The position numbers and the translations under genes are program-made. The notes below the pieces were generated by a model, which made no database searches, was not told where the DNA came from, and was given only the letters and a program-made list of their open reading frames with translations. Positions 1-7,045 of a stretch of 8,708 nt of DNA are shown here, piece after piece; the stretch's first letter is position 1, and each line of letters begins with the position of its first letter. The stretch comes from JBARCX01 sp049794535 (GTDB taxonomy: Bacteria; Pseudomonadota; Gammaproteobacteria; Xanthomonadales; Rhodanobacteraceae), in contig JBARCX010000073.1 of assembly GCA_049794535.1 (NCBI GenBank), positions 1-8,708 of the forward strand, in the 5' to 3' direction.

Positions 1-34
1 ATACCTAACAACGACGTTATCGGGGGAGTAAGGC

Positions 35-1492
35 ATGGGTTTGATGACCGACATGACCCGGCGCAAGTCGGTACAAGCGATGCAGCGCGAAGTGGGAGAA
101 CGCAGCGGATTGCGCCGGGTGCTGGGCTTGTGGCAACTCACTGCCATTGGCCTGGGCGGCATCATCGGCGTCGGCATCTTTGTACTGACGGGCACGGTGG
201 CTGCAACCCAGGCGGGCCCAGCGGTTGTGATCTCGTTCCTGCTGGCCGGTATCGCTAGTGCCGCTGCTGCACTGTGTTATGCCGAATTCGCCGGTTTGAT
301 CCCCGTCTCTGGTAGCGCCTATACCTACGGCTACGCGGTGTTGGGCGAGTTCGCTGGATGGATCATCGGTTGGGATCTATTGCTTGAATACGCGTTGATC
401 GCTGCCGTAGTTGCCGTGGGTTGGTCGGGCTACGTACAAGCGCTGCTGGACACTGCCGGTATTTCGCTCCCCGTGTGGGCGCAAGGTGCTTATGGCACCG
501 CGCCAAGCCGCTTGTTCAACCTTCCCGCCGTCGTTATTTCACTGGCGATCACGACTGTGCTGGCCACACGCATGCAATGGGGTGCGCGCTTCAACACGGT
601 GATCGTGGCGATCAAGATCGCCGCCGCTGCATTGATCGTGATTGCGGGCGCCGCCTATGTGAAACCCGAGCGCTGGCATCCGTTCATGCCGTTTGGTATG
701 CACGGCGTGGTTACCGGTGCTGCCGTAGTGTTCTTCGCCGTATTCGGCTACGACATGCTGACCACCGCGGCTGAAGAATCCAAAAATCCGCAGCGCGATC
801 TGCCACGCGCCGTGCTGCTCTCCTTGGGTATCGCTATGGCGCTTTACTTCGCTATTTGCCTGGTGCTCACCGGTATCGTGCCCTACACCACGCTGGACAA
901 TGCCGCACCAGTTGCCGGTGCATTCACCGCCATTGGCCTACCGCAGGTCATGGTCGCCATCTCGCTGGCATCGATCTGCGGCATCACCAGCGTGATCTTC
1001 GCCAACTTGCTGGCTGGCGCGCGGATATGGTTTTCGCTGTCACGTGATGGCTTATTACCCGGCTGGTTCGCCAAAGTGCATTCGCGCTGGCACACCCCAC
1101 ACCGCACGACGGTGTTGCTGGGCCTGGTCACAGCAGTAGCCGCCGGCCTGTTTCCACTCGACGAGCTGGCCAAGCTGGTGAATATCGGCGTGCTCGGTGC
1201 ATTCATCGTGATTTGCACTGCTGTCGCCGTGTTGCGCTGGCGCAGCCCTGATCTGGAACGCCCCTTCCGTACGCCGCTGGTACCGCTGGTACCACTTATC
1301 GGTGTGGGCTTTTCATGCTGGTTGATCTGGGGGCTACCCAGCATCACCTACGTGCGCTTTGCGCTATGGCTTTTGATTGGCTGCGCGGTGTACTTCACCT
1401 ATAGCCGACACCATAGTCGTCTAGCCGTCCACTCCGATACAGTAAATACGAATGAACGTGACGATAAAAACAGGCCCCGAGGACGTGTATGA
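35..1492 (+). CDS. APC-superfamily amino acid permease (cationic amino acid transporter-like)
   Basis: This is an inner-membrane secondary transporter expected to import amino acids by proton symport; the substrate cannot be read from the sequence. The 485-residue length and about 12 hydrophobic segments fit the family. The broken first helix shows the APC glycine motif GGIIGVGIF at residues 41-49. The sixth helix region, residues 233-259, reads FFAVFGYDMLTTAAEES followed by KNPQRDLPRA, typical of the CAT/YfnA-like branch. The loop ARIWFSLSRDGLLP at 329-342 is also characteristic. The ATG at 35 is preceded by GGGAG at 24-28 (6-base gap) and TAAGG at 29-33, which supports it over the in-frame ATGs at 44 and 53. 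The hydrophilic C-terminal tail, from about residue 457, is rich in charged residues. The stop codon overlaps the start of the downstream peptide transporter, so the two are probably co-translated. Its promoter would lie mostly before the window. The family call is firm and the substrate is open. Confidence 0.93.
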   Translation: MGLMTDMTRRKSVQAMQREVGERSGLRRVLGLWQLTAIGLGGIIGVGIFVLTGTVAATQAGPAVVISFLLAGIASAAAALCYAEFAGLIPVSGSAYTYGYAVLGEFAGWIIGWDLLLEYALIAAVVAVGWSGYVQALLDTAGISLPVWAQGAYGTAPSRLFNLPAVVISLAITTVLATRMQWGARFNTVIVAIKIAAAALIVIAGAAYVKPERWHPFMPFGMHGVVTGAAVVFFAVFGYDMLTTAAEESKNPQRDLPRAVLLSLGIAMALYFAICLVLTGIVPYTTLDNAAPVAGAFTAIGLPQVMVAISLASICGITSVIFANLLAGARIWFSLSRDGLLPGWFAKVHSRWHTPHRTTVLLGLVTAVAAGLFPLDELAKLVNIGVLGAFIVICTAVAVLRWRSPDLERPFRTPLVPLVPLIGVGFSCWLIWGLPSITYVRFALWLLIGCAVYFTYSRHHSRLAVHSDTVNTNERDDKNRPRGRV

Positions 1493-3000
1493 GTAGTAAC
1501 GCCATCGCTGCCGAACTCAATGCACCGGACTACCCGCAGACACTTGGACATCCACGCCCGCTGTGGATGCTATTCATGACCGAGTTCTGGGAGCGCTTTG
1601 CTTTTTATAGCGTCAGCTGGGCACTTGCTCTGTATATCGTGGCGCACTTCTATCATGGCGATCCAGCCGGACAACTGTGGGCCAGCAAAATCTATGGTGC
1701 CTACACGGCGCTGATTTATGCGGCCAGTATTTTTGGCGGCTACGTCGCGGACAAGCTTATCGGTTACCAGCGTTCGATCCTGATCGGTGCGTTGGTGATG
1801 GCGCTTGGCTTGTTTGTCGTCATGCTCCCCGGCAAAGAGATTTTTCTGTTCGGGTTGTCGATGGTGATCGTCGGTAATGGCCTGTTCAAGCCGAACATCT
1901 CTACGATGGTCGGGCAGCTTTATGGCCCGAATGACAACCGCCGCGATCGCGGCTTCACCCTGTTCTACATGGGTATTAATGCGGGCTCGCTCATCGCCCC
2001 GCTGTTGACAGGGTGGCTTGCAAGCCGATTCACCGATACACCGATGCAGCAAAACTACAAGCTGGTTTTCGGAGCCGCCGGTGTCGGCATGCTGTTTAGC
2101 TTGTTTTGGTTCTGGTACGGGCGACGCAGCCTGCGTGGTGTGGGACGACCGGCACCCGAAGCCGTTGGGCTAACACGCGTGGTTTGGGTATTGCTCGGCG
2201 TCATAGCGGCAGTGCCATTGGTCTGCCTGCTGCTGACTTTCGTCGATGCGAGCGGCCTGCAATGGATGCTTGGCCTATTGTTCATCGGCGTGGCCACCAT
2301 GCTGATCGTCGAGGCGATGCGTTACGACCGGGTGCAGCTGCATCGCGTCATCGCGATGCTGATCATCTTCGGCTTTAGCGTGCTGTTCTATATGTTCTAT
2401 TTCCAGCTGGGGACGTCGTTCAACTTCCTCGCGGAAAATATGGTCGATCGACAGATGTTTGGCGGCTGGACGTTTCCCGTCGGTTGGTTTCAGTCCGTGA
2501 ACCCACTCGCCATCATCGTGCTCGCTCCCATCATCAGCCACATCTGGGCACTTCTGGCGAGACGCCATAAGGAGCCTTCCATTCCGCGCAAGTTCGGCCT
2601 CAGCCTGATTTTCAATGCACTGGGCTTTACGGCACTGATGTATGCGCTGTCCCGCATGCTCAGTGAACATGGCGAGCTGATTCCCTTCTGGCCATTGACG
2701 CTGTGCTATGTGCTGCAGAGTGTGGGCGAGTTGTGCCTTTCACCGATCGGTCTGTCGATGGTGACCAAGCTGGCACCGCCACGACTGGTCGGCGTGGCGA
2801 TGGGCGGCTGGTTTCTATCCCTCGCCGCAGGCGGCAATCTCTCGGGACTGCTTGCTGGTCACATCAGCGGAGAAAGCGGAATGACCGCAACCTCAGCACT
2901 CAGCGGATTCAGCTTTAGCTTTTGGCTACTCGCCGGCGCGGGTGTTTTCCTGCTACTGATCTCGCCACTTATTAATCGCTTGATGCATGGTGTGCGTTAA
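1489..3000 (+). CDS. POT/PTR2-family proton-dependent oligopeptide transporter
   Basis: This inner-membrane major facilitator protein imports di- and tripeptides with protons. It has 503 residues and about 14 hydrophobic segments, the usual bacterial POT size. The first helix carries the proton-coupling ExxERF motif at residues 32-37 (E32, E35, R36), followed by A-F-Y. Residues 83-92 hold a motif-A-like GGYVADKLIG loop. GNGLFKPNIST at 129-139 includes the conserved lysine (K134). FYMGINAGSL at 159-168 is the PTR2 signature. A late helix holds the conserved peptide-site glutamate in SVGELCLSPIG (E414). Every hallmark residue I looked for is present, so it should be active. The ATG at 1489 overlaps the TGA of the permease gene (ATGA), implying translational coupling. 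A GAGG-containing stretch about 9 bases upstream (around 1476-1480) may serve as a ribosome binding site. It converges on the aldolase gene with only 29 bases between the stops. Exact peptide preference (DtpA-like or other) is not determinable. Confidence 0.95.
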   Translation: MSSNAIAAELNAPDYPQTLGHPRPLWMLFMTEFWERFAFYSVSWALALYIVAHFYHGDPAGQLWASKIYGAYTALIYAASIFGGYVADKLIGYQRSILIGALVMALGLFVVMLPGKEIFLFGLSMVIVGNGLFKPNISTMVGQLYGPNDNRRDRGFTLFYMGINAGSLIAPLLTGWLASRFTDTPMQQNYKLVFGAAGVGMLFSLFWFWYGRRSLRGVGRPAPEAVGLTRVVWVLLGVIAAVPLVCLLLTFVDASGLQWMLGLLFIGVATMLIVEAMRYDRVQLHRVIAMLIIFGFSVLFYMFYFQLGTSFNFLAENMVDRQMFGGWTFPVGWFQSVNPLAIIVLAPIISHIWALLARRHKEPSIPRKFGLSLIFNALGFTALMYALSRMLSEHGELIPFWPLTLCYVLQSVGELCLSPIGLSMVTKLAPPRLVGVAMGGWFLSLAAGGNLSGLLAGHISGESGMTATSALSGFSFSFWLLAGAGVFLLLISPLINRLMHGVR

Positions 3001-3029
3001 AGGCGCCATAGTTAAAGTAAAAACTCATT

Positions 3030-3704
3030 TCAATCCACGCTCTTGCCCGACGGACATTGCAAGCCATAGCTTTTGAAGCCTTGCACGGCCTCCGCGATCT
3101 CGGCTTGAGATAACAGAACCGGCCCGCCAATCAGCAGGCTGTAATAATATTGCCTGGCAAGGCATTCGAGTTCATTCGCGAGCCACATCGCTTTATCGAG
3201 ACTTGAGCCGACGACGATCATGCCGTGATTGGCCAGTAGGCATCCACTGCGATCCTTAAGTGCTACCAACACATGCCCGGATAGCTCTGACGTTCCGTAC
3301 TGCGCATAGGGCGCACAGCGGATATCGCCACCGCCGAAGGCCGCTATCATGTAATGCACAGCCGGTATCGGCTTACGAGCGATGGCCAGAATCGTGCAGT
3401 AAGGTGCATGCGCATGCACTACAGCAGCGCCATCCGGGTGATCTTTAAGGATATCGAAATGAAAATGCCACTCGACCGAAGGTTTGAGCGGCCCTTCCCA
3501 GGAACCATATTCGCTGTCCAGTGGCATGGCGGCGATCATTTCCGGCTCCATCACGTCATAAGGTATCGCTGACGGTGTAATTAGCATCCGGCCGTTATAG
3601 CGAACAGAAATATTGCCTGATGTGCCCTGATTAAGATCATGGTCATTCATCCATCGGCACTGGGCAATAATGGCACTGCGTAATTCCAACTCTTCTTTCT
3701 TCAT
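3030..3704 (-). CDS. Class II aldolase/adducin family protein (FucA/AraD-like zinc enzyme)
   Basis: This is a cytoplasmic zinc enzyme of the L-fuculose-phosphate aldolase / ribulose-phosphate 4-epimerase superfamily, which cleaves or epimerises phosphosugars by stabilising an enediolate. The 224 residues match the family length. NQGTSGNISVR at 25-35 is the substrate phosphate-binding region and LITPS at 41-45 follows it. The catalytic acid/base is E78 in SVEWHFH. The zinc ligands are H97 and H99 in HAHAPY and H160 in LLANHGM. YGTSEL at 136-141 is also conserved in the family. The ATG at 3704 has AAGGAA at 3710-3715, five bases upstream. No sugar kinase, isomerase or regulator is adjacent, so the substrate is unknown; a fuculose-phosphate assignment would be a guess. 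Hand counts on six 60-base lines give about 53% GC, against about 64% on two lines of the sigma factor gene and 57% on one line of the POT gene, a weak hint of separate ancestry. Confidence 0.9.
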   Translation of the reverse strand: MKKEELELRSAIIAQCRWMNDHDLNQGTSGNISVRYNGRMLITPSAIPYDVMEPEMIAAMPLDSEYGSWEGPLKPSVEWHFHFDILKDHPDGAAVVHAHAPYCTILAIARKPIPAVHYMIAAFGGGDIRCAPYAQYGTSELSGHVLVALKDRSGCLLANHGMIVVGSSLDKAMWLANELECLARQYYYSLLIGGPVLLSQAEIAEAVQGFKSYGLQCPSGKSVD

Positions 3705-3786
3705 GGCGATTCCTTATCTCAAAAGGCGCCTATGCTGATCACTTCATACGCTCGCCATCTTAAGGTCTTCGAGTGGCCGTGACGCA

Positions 3787-4110
3787 TCAGTGATCATCGG
3801 CCTCCATCGCGGCCCAACAAAAGGCCAGTAACGATAGGCCCGCCACCGCCAGCAGCAGAATGATGGCCGGTGCCGAGAGCTCACCATGCATCCAGTCCTG
3901 CCAGCCGACATGCAATAGCGGCGTGGGCAATAGGCTCAGCCAACACACCCCTGCTCCCACCAACGTGCCAGCCCACAACGGCCACACCGCGCGACGTCGG
4001 CGCGGTGGCAGCCGTTGCATGACACGCTCGGAAAAGCCGTCATCAGCTACCGGTCCATCAAACTGCTTGCGTAGCAGCGCATCGATCGCATCGTCGTGTA
4101 TATGACTCAT
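3787..4110 (-). CDS. Small two-helix membrane protein, candidate anti-sigma factor
   Basis: This is a 107-residue protein starting MSHIHDDAIDALL. Residues 1-41 form a charged, presumably cytoplasmic segment containing DDGFSERVMQRLP at 23-35 followed by PRRRR, a positive-inside signal. Two hydrophobic helices follow at about 43-62 and 80-101. The start chosen is the ATG at 4110, whose A overlaps the sigma factor stop (ATGA). An in-frame start exists at 4260, but it lies deep inside the sigma gene and would add 50 residues of out-of-frame sigma sequence. Small membrane proteins with a D-GFS--VM--LP-RR leader are, as I recall, common downstream of ECF sigma factors in xanthomonads; the anti-sigma role is inferred from that position. 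There is no HxxxCxxC zinc anti-sigma motif, so it is not a classical ZAS-domain protein. The alternative is a conserved membrane protein without a sigma-binding role. Confidence 0.8.
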   Translation of the reverse strand: MSHIHDDAIDALLRKQFDGPVADDGFSERVMQRLPPRRRRAVWPLWAGTLVGAGVCWLSLLPTPLLHVGWQDWMHGELSAPAIILLLAVAGLSLLAFCWAAMEADDH

Positions 4111-4682
4111 AAGGTTTGCTCCTCGTCGACAGGCTCGTGCCATGCCGCTAACCACGTTTTCAGTTTTGCCTTGCCGCGTGTCGCATGAGTTTTCACTGTG
4201 CCGAGTGGCATCGCCAGTACATAGGCAGTCTCTTCGTGACTCAGGCCCAGTTGCACGCAATGCAGTAACACCGTCCGCTCGCCGACCGACAAGCGTTGCA
4301 TCGCACGCTCAAGATCCAGTTGCAGATCGACCGCTTGGGGCGGTGCCGGAAGTTGTTCGACCTCGCCGTCGTCGGCATCGCCCGAAGACGGCGGTTTCCT
4401 GCGATATGCCTGGAGGAAACAGGAATAGGCGATGCGGTACAGCCAAGTGGAGAATCGTGCTTCGCTACGAAACTGATCCAGTTTTCGCCACGCCAGCAGA
4501 AACGTCTCCTGAGCCAGATCATCGGCAGCGGCCTCGTCACCGTGGAGCAGGCGGCGCAACTGCGCGCGCACCATGCCCTGATGACGACGCACCAACTGCT
4601 CGAACGCCCGGTGATCATTGCCCTGCAGAGCTCGGATCACCAACGCCTGATCGATGCGCGCCTCAGCGGCGCTATCAGCCAT
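4107..4682 (-). CDS. ECF-family RNA polymerase sigma factor
   Basis: This is an extracytoplasmic-function sigma-70 factor of 191 residues that would direct RNA polymerase to a small regulon. Region 2 spans about residues 25-95: AFEQLVRRHQGMVR, then the core-binding DDLAQETFLLAW at 54-65, then FRSEARFSTWLYRIAYS for -10 recognition and melting. A variable acidic linker at 98-122 contains SSGDADDGEVEQLP. Region 4 spans about 125-180, with LSVGERTVLLHC, then the helix-turn-helix LSHEETAYVLAMPLGTVKTH and a basic end GKAKLK. The start at 4682 lies 8 bases inside the end of the upstream DUF6249-like gene and follows a weak GCGAG. An in-frame start at 4733 would add 17 residues encoded within that gene and is less likely. 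The overlaps on both sides imply one operon with translational coupling. The family is certain; the ECF group and regulon are unknown. Confidence 0.95.
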   Translation of the reverse strand: MADSAAEARIDQALVIRALQGNDHRAFEQLVRRHQGMVRAQLRRLLHGDEAAADDLAQETFLLAWRKLDQFRSEARFSTWLYRIAYSCFLQAYRRKPPSSGDADDGEVEQLPAPPQAVDLQLDLERAMQRLSVGERTVLLHCVQLGLSHEETAYVLAMPLGTVKTHATRGKAKLKTWLAAWHEPVDEEQTL

Positions 4683-5043
4683 GCGCGTTCTCGCGCCGGT
4701 TAAGCCACCAACTGGCGAGATAGCCCAGGCCAATCATCAGTGGCAACAGGCCGAGCCCCCATAGGCTGTGGATGCTGGAGCCATTGTCGAGCTGGCCCGG
4801 CAACGCCTGAAACATCGCCATCAGTCCCAGGCCACCGCCGATCAGCACTAACGCTCGTCGCCGCTCGGAATAAGCCACCTGCGGTTCCAGCAGCAGTTGG
4901 GGCGGTAGTTCTACGCCCTTATCGGCGAGTTGCAGCAGGGTGTTGTAACGCGCCTGCGTCCGCCGATAGCTGTAGCGCAGCACGATCAGAACGATGAGCA
5001 CAGGGGCCGACATCACTACGAAGGGAATGAAGAGGTATTCCAT
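4675..5043 (-). CDS. DUF6249-like small membrane protein
   Basis: This 122-residue membrane protein has three predicted helices, at about 3-23, 64-81 and 92-113. The loop after the first helix is basic (RYSYRRTQARYNTLL) and continues into LADKGVELPPQLL at 39-51. That helix, basic linker, 'ADKG-x-LPP-L' and two further helices are what I associate with DUF6249, a family often encoded beside ECF sigma factors; the assignment is from memory of the family pattern. The start is the ATG at 5043, preceded by GGAG with a 7-base gap. A longer in-frame reading to 5154 overlaps the end of the serine hydrolase gene and adds a hydrophilic, low-quality stretch, so it is rejected. It ends 8 bases inside the sigma factor gene. 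Its role is unknown; the coupling suggests a sensor or a modulator of sigma or anti-sigma activity in the inner membrane. Confidence 0.85.
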   Translation of the reverse strand: MEYLFIPFVVMSAPVLIVLIVLRYSYRRTQARYNTLLQLADKGVELPPQLLLEPQVAYSERRRALVLIGGGLGLMAMFQALPGQLDNGSSIHSLWGLGLLPLMIGLGYLASWWLNRRENAHG

Positions 5044-5061
5044 GGTCTTGCTCCAGATGGT

Positions 5062-5089
5062 GTATCGAGCCGGAAGGCCGTTGGTAACA
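5062..5089 (-). promoter_or_regulatory. Candidate ECF-type promoter of the sigma operon
   Basis: On the minus strand, TGTTAC (5089-5084) is followed after 16 bases by CGATAC (5067-5062), which ends 18 bases before the start codon of the first operon gene. The 'TGTxAC ... CGxxxC' layout and the 16-base spacer resemble promoters recognised by ECF sigma factors, and such operons are often autoregulated. The match is by eye only and the leader would be very short. An alternative is read-through from the serine hydrolase gene, since only 73 bases separate the genes and I see no terminator there. Confidence 0.25.
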
Positions 5090-5116
5090 GATGATGGGAC
5101 AACGCGCTTGCCAGAA

Positions 5117-6658
5117 TCAGTTTTTTGCGCCCTCGGCGGCAAGCAAGTCGGCAATCTTCTCGGCCAGAAGCCAGTGCTCCGACGGCCCCTCGTTACTGGT
5201 CAGGGCCACGGCCGCGCCGGTTTCCCAAACCATTTCCAGGTTTGCCGTAGTGCCCGCGATGCCGCCTTGGTGACCACGGATGTGGCGTCCGTGAGAGAGG
5301 CGATCACCGAATCCGGTCGCATAACCGCCGGGGCCTGCCGGCACTTCGCCGTCGAACATTTTCGCTAGGGTGGCGGGCTTGACCAGCTTGCCTCCCTGCA
5401 ACGCTTTGGCGAATCGCAACAAATCGGCGTTGGTGGAATAACCACCACCTGCCGGACCACTCTTGTAACCAATCTGCAGCCAGTCGGCCTTCCATGTATG
5501 GGAGAAAACCCCATCGTCGTGGTAATAGCCCACTGCAAGCTGAGGAACGATATCTTCCTCGCTGTCGAAGCCGCTGGATGCCATCTTCGCCGGTTCGAAA
5601 ACGTGGCGCTGGATATAGTCGAAGTAAGTTTCGCCGGATGCGTTCTCGATGATGCGGCCGAGCAACATGAAGCCGGCATTGCTGTAGTTCATTTGCTTGC
5701 CGGAATCACTCACCACCGGTTGGCGTGCAATGAGCCCCAGGTAGTCCACCGGGTTGACGAAGCGTTCGGAGTGCTCGAAATATTCCGGCACCAGGAAATC
5801 GCCCAAGCCCGCGGTGTGGTGCAGGAGTTCCCACACCGTGATCTTCTTCGCCATCGCCTGATCGGGATATTCCGGAACAAGCTTCGCCAGCGTGTCGTTC
5901 CACGACAATTTGCCAGCCTCAACCAGTTGCGCGATAGCAACCGCAGTAAACATCTTGTCCATCGAACCGATGTGGAACTTCGTTTGGTGGTCGATCGGCA
6001 CATTGAAACTGCGTTCGGCCAGACCACGGCACTCATCGAACACGGTCTCGCCGCCATCGGCAACGGTCACGCAGCCGGAGAAGTCAGCCGTGTTCACCAG
6101 CCGATCGAGCATGGTGTGGATCCGTTTTTGCAGCTCCGCATGCGACACCGGCCCCTTGGGCCAGTCGGTATAAAGTTGATTGTCCATCGAGACCAGGACC
6201 GCCTGCGCGAGCCGGTCCGGATGCGCCGGGTCCGCGCTCAGCCAGAACAGGGCGGCTTGCGCGTTGCGACGTCCCTTGACGGCAACTTCGAGCAGCCCCG
6301 GTTGGTGAGGATCGGTGCGCACATCGAACACATCCAGGCCGCCACTGTCGCGTGCCGCCGAGGCTAAGTTCGTGATGAACTCTGCTTTGTCGTCGGAGGC
6401 CATGGACGCCGAAAGGACGTTAGGCGCCCATTTCCTAATTCGTACCGGGCCGTCGGCATTGGCATGACGGATCAACTCGCCAGCGAGCTTGCCTACCGGA
6501 GTGTCCGGCAAGGTCGCTGTCACGGCCGTTGAAGCGGTGGTTGCGGCGGAAACGGAAGTGCAGAGCAAGGTGGCCAGCATGAATGTCGGGATCAAAACGC
6601 ATCGGCGGATTCCACGCGATGTGATCTGATCCGACGTGATCTGAACGTAGTGATTCAT
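5117..6658 (-). CDS. Exported beta-lactamase-family serine hydrolase (peptidase S12 / CubicO-like)
   Basis: This is a 513-residue penicillin-binding-fold serine hydrolase. The nucleophile motif SxxK is S232-M-D-K235, the second motif is Y325-S-N327, and the third, usually KTG, is H463-Q-G-G as in many CubicO/esterase-type members. LLHHTAGL at 278-285 is a hallmark loop of the family. An N-terminal hydrophobic run at about 21-36, after R18-R19, ending VSA-A, looks like a Sec signal peptide with cleavage near 38-39, so the enzyme is probably periplasmic or secreted. Residues 54-160, before the catalytic domain, form an extra module (PGLLEVAVKGRRNAQAALFWL) resembling the NTF2-like leader domains of some S12 and S41 enzymes. 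The ATG at 6658 has GGAG 8 bases upstream. The substrate could be a D-amino acid peptide, an ester or a beta-lactam; the sequence does not decide. It lies 73 bases before the sigma operon on the same strand and diverges from the DUF2306 gene. Confidence 0.92.
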   Translation of the reverse strand: MNHYVQITSDQITSRGIRRCVLIPTFMLATLLCTSVSAATTASTAVTATLPDTPVGKLAGELIRHANADGPVRIRKWAPNVLSASMASDDKAEFITNLASAARDSGGLDVFDVRTDPHQPGLLEVAVKGRRNAQAALFWLSADPAHPDRLAQAVLVSMDNQLYTDWPKGPVSHAELQKRIHTMLDRLVNTADFSGCVTVADGGETVFDECRGLAERSFNVPIDHQTKFHIGSMDKMFTAVAIAQLVEAGKLSWNDTLAKLVPEYPDQAMAKKITVWELLHHTAGLGDFLVPEYFEHSERFVNPVDYLGLIARQPVVSDSGKQMNYSNAGFMLLGRIIENASGETYFDYIQRHVFEPAKMASSGFDSEEDIVPQLAVGYYHDDGVFSHTWKADWLQIGYKSGPAGGGYSTNADLLRFAKALQGGKLVKPATLAKMFDGEVPAGPGGYATGFGDRLSHGRHIRGHQGGIAGTTANLEMVWETGAAVALTSNEGPSEHWLLAEKIADLLAAEGAKN

Positions 6659-7045
6659 CCGTTACGCTCCAAAAGGTGCCCAATCCGCCTGCATGCGGAT
6701 GACGGGCTCATGAGTTTGAAAGGGTTTGCAACAGACGCATTCGCTGTTGTCGGTAGGTTGGATGCGCCGACGGGGCCAAATGGATTCAAGCGACCTGGAT
6801 TCATATAGCTCGGGCGTCTTGCGCGCTGAACCATGGCGACGCTTGGCTATCTGCAGCACCGCGCCGAGCAGCCCTCCGTAACCCGTCGCCCCTAAGCGCC
6901 GCTCAATCACTCGAAAGCGTGCTTCGTCTCATAGCGCCTTTCGTGCTGATCTACCAAGGGCAACACTGCATGTCGACAGGTAAAGCTACCTGTCGGACAG
7001 CCTCCAGCCGTCCTGGGGCGATCACTTACTTCGTAAGGACTACGC
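6659..7045. other. Divergent intergenic region
   Basis: These 387 bases separate the serine hydrolase and DUF2306 genes and must hold the promoters of both. I see three dyads: ATCCGC/GCGGAT at 6683-6700, CAACAG/CTGTTG at 6729-6749, and the much stronger one at 6974-6995, listed separately. Open frames exist on both strands (for example minus 6910-6662 and plus 6919-7251), but they show no recognisable domain and have poor start signals. No convincing sigma-70 promoter could be fixed by eye. Confidence 0.6.
6974..7000. promoter_or_regulatory. Palindromic operator candidate upstream of the DUF2306 gene
   Basis: A perfect 9-base inverted repeat, CGACAGGTA and TACCTGTCG, is separated by AAGC (6974-6995). 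Its right arm overlaps a second dyad, CTGTC-G-GACAG (6990-7000), so the five-base word GACAG/CTGTC occurs three times in alternating orientation. It ends about 45 bases before the DUF2306 start codon, where an operator or a 5'-leader hairpin would sit. Symmetry and size fit a TetR-type or other dimeric regulator, but no regulator gene is in the window. It has no T-tract, so it is not an intrinsic terminator. Confidence 0.45.

Noticed and set aside
883..1347. A 154-codon open frame antisense to the amino acid permease gene
   Set aside because: The permease frame carries family motifs throughout; the antisense product is low-complexity with no domain.
3001..3029. Shared terminator between the convergent POT and aldolase genes
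   Set aside because: The 29 bases contain only a GGCGCC palindrome and A-rich sequence, with no stem-loop of useful length.
4111..4260. N-terminal extension of the small two-helix protein to 4260
   Set aside because: The extra 50 residues come from the sigma factor gene read out of frame, and the ATGA overlap at 4107-4110 gives a much better start.
4142..4723. A 193-codon open frame antisense to the sigma factor gene
   Set aside because: It covers the opposite strand of a clear ECF sigma factor, and its arginine- and proline-rich translation is typical of a shadow frame.
5498..6367. A 289-codon open frame antisense to the serine hydrolase gene
   Set aside because: It lies opposite a strongly supported gene with intact catalytic motifs, shows no domain and has no ribosome binding site; it follows from the codon bias of the real gene.
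6615..6645. Near-identical direct repeats containing GTGATCTGA at the start of the serine hydrolase gene
   Set aside because: Two copies within the leader-peptide coding region encode a repeated QITS; this is a small local duplication with no visible regulatory layout.
6662..6910. An 82-codon minus-strand frame in the divergent intergenic region
   Set aside because: It ends almost at the serine hydrolase start, lacks a ribosome binding site and has no recognisable domain; it would fill the likely promoter region.
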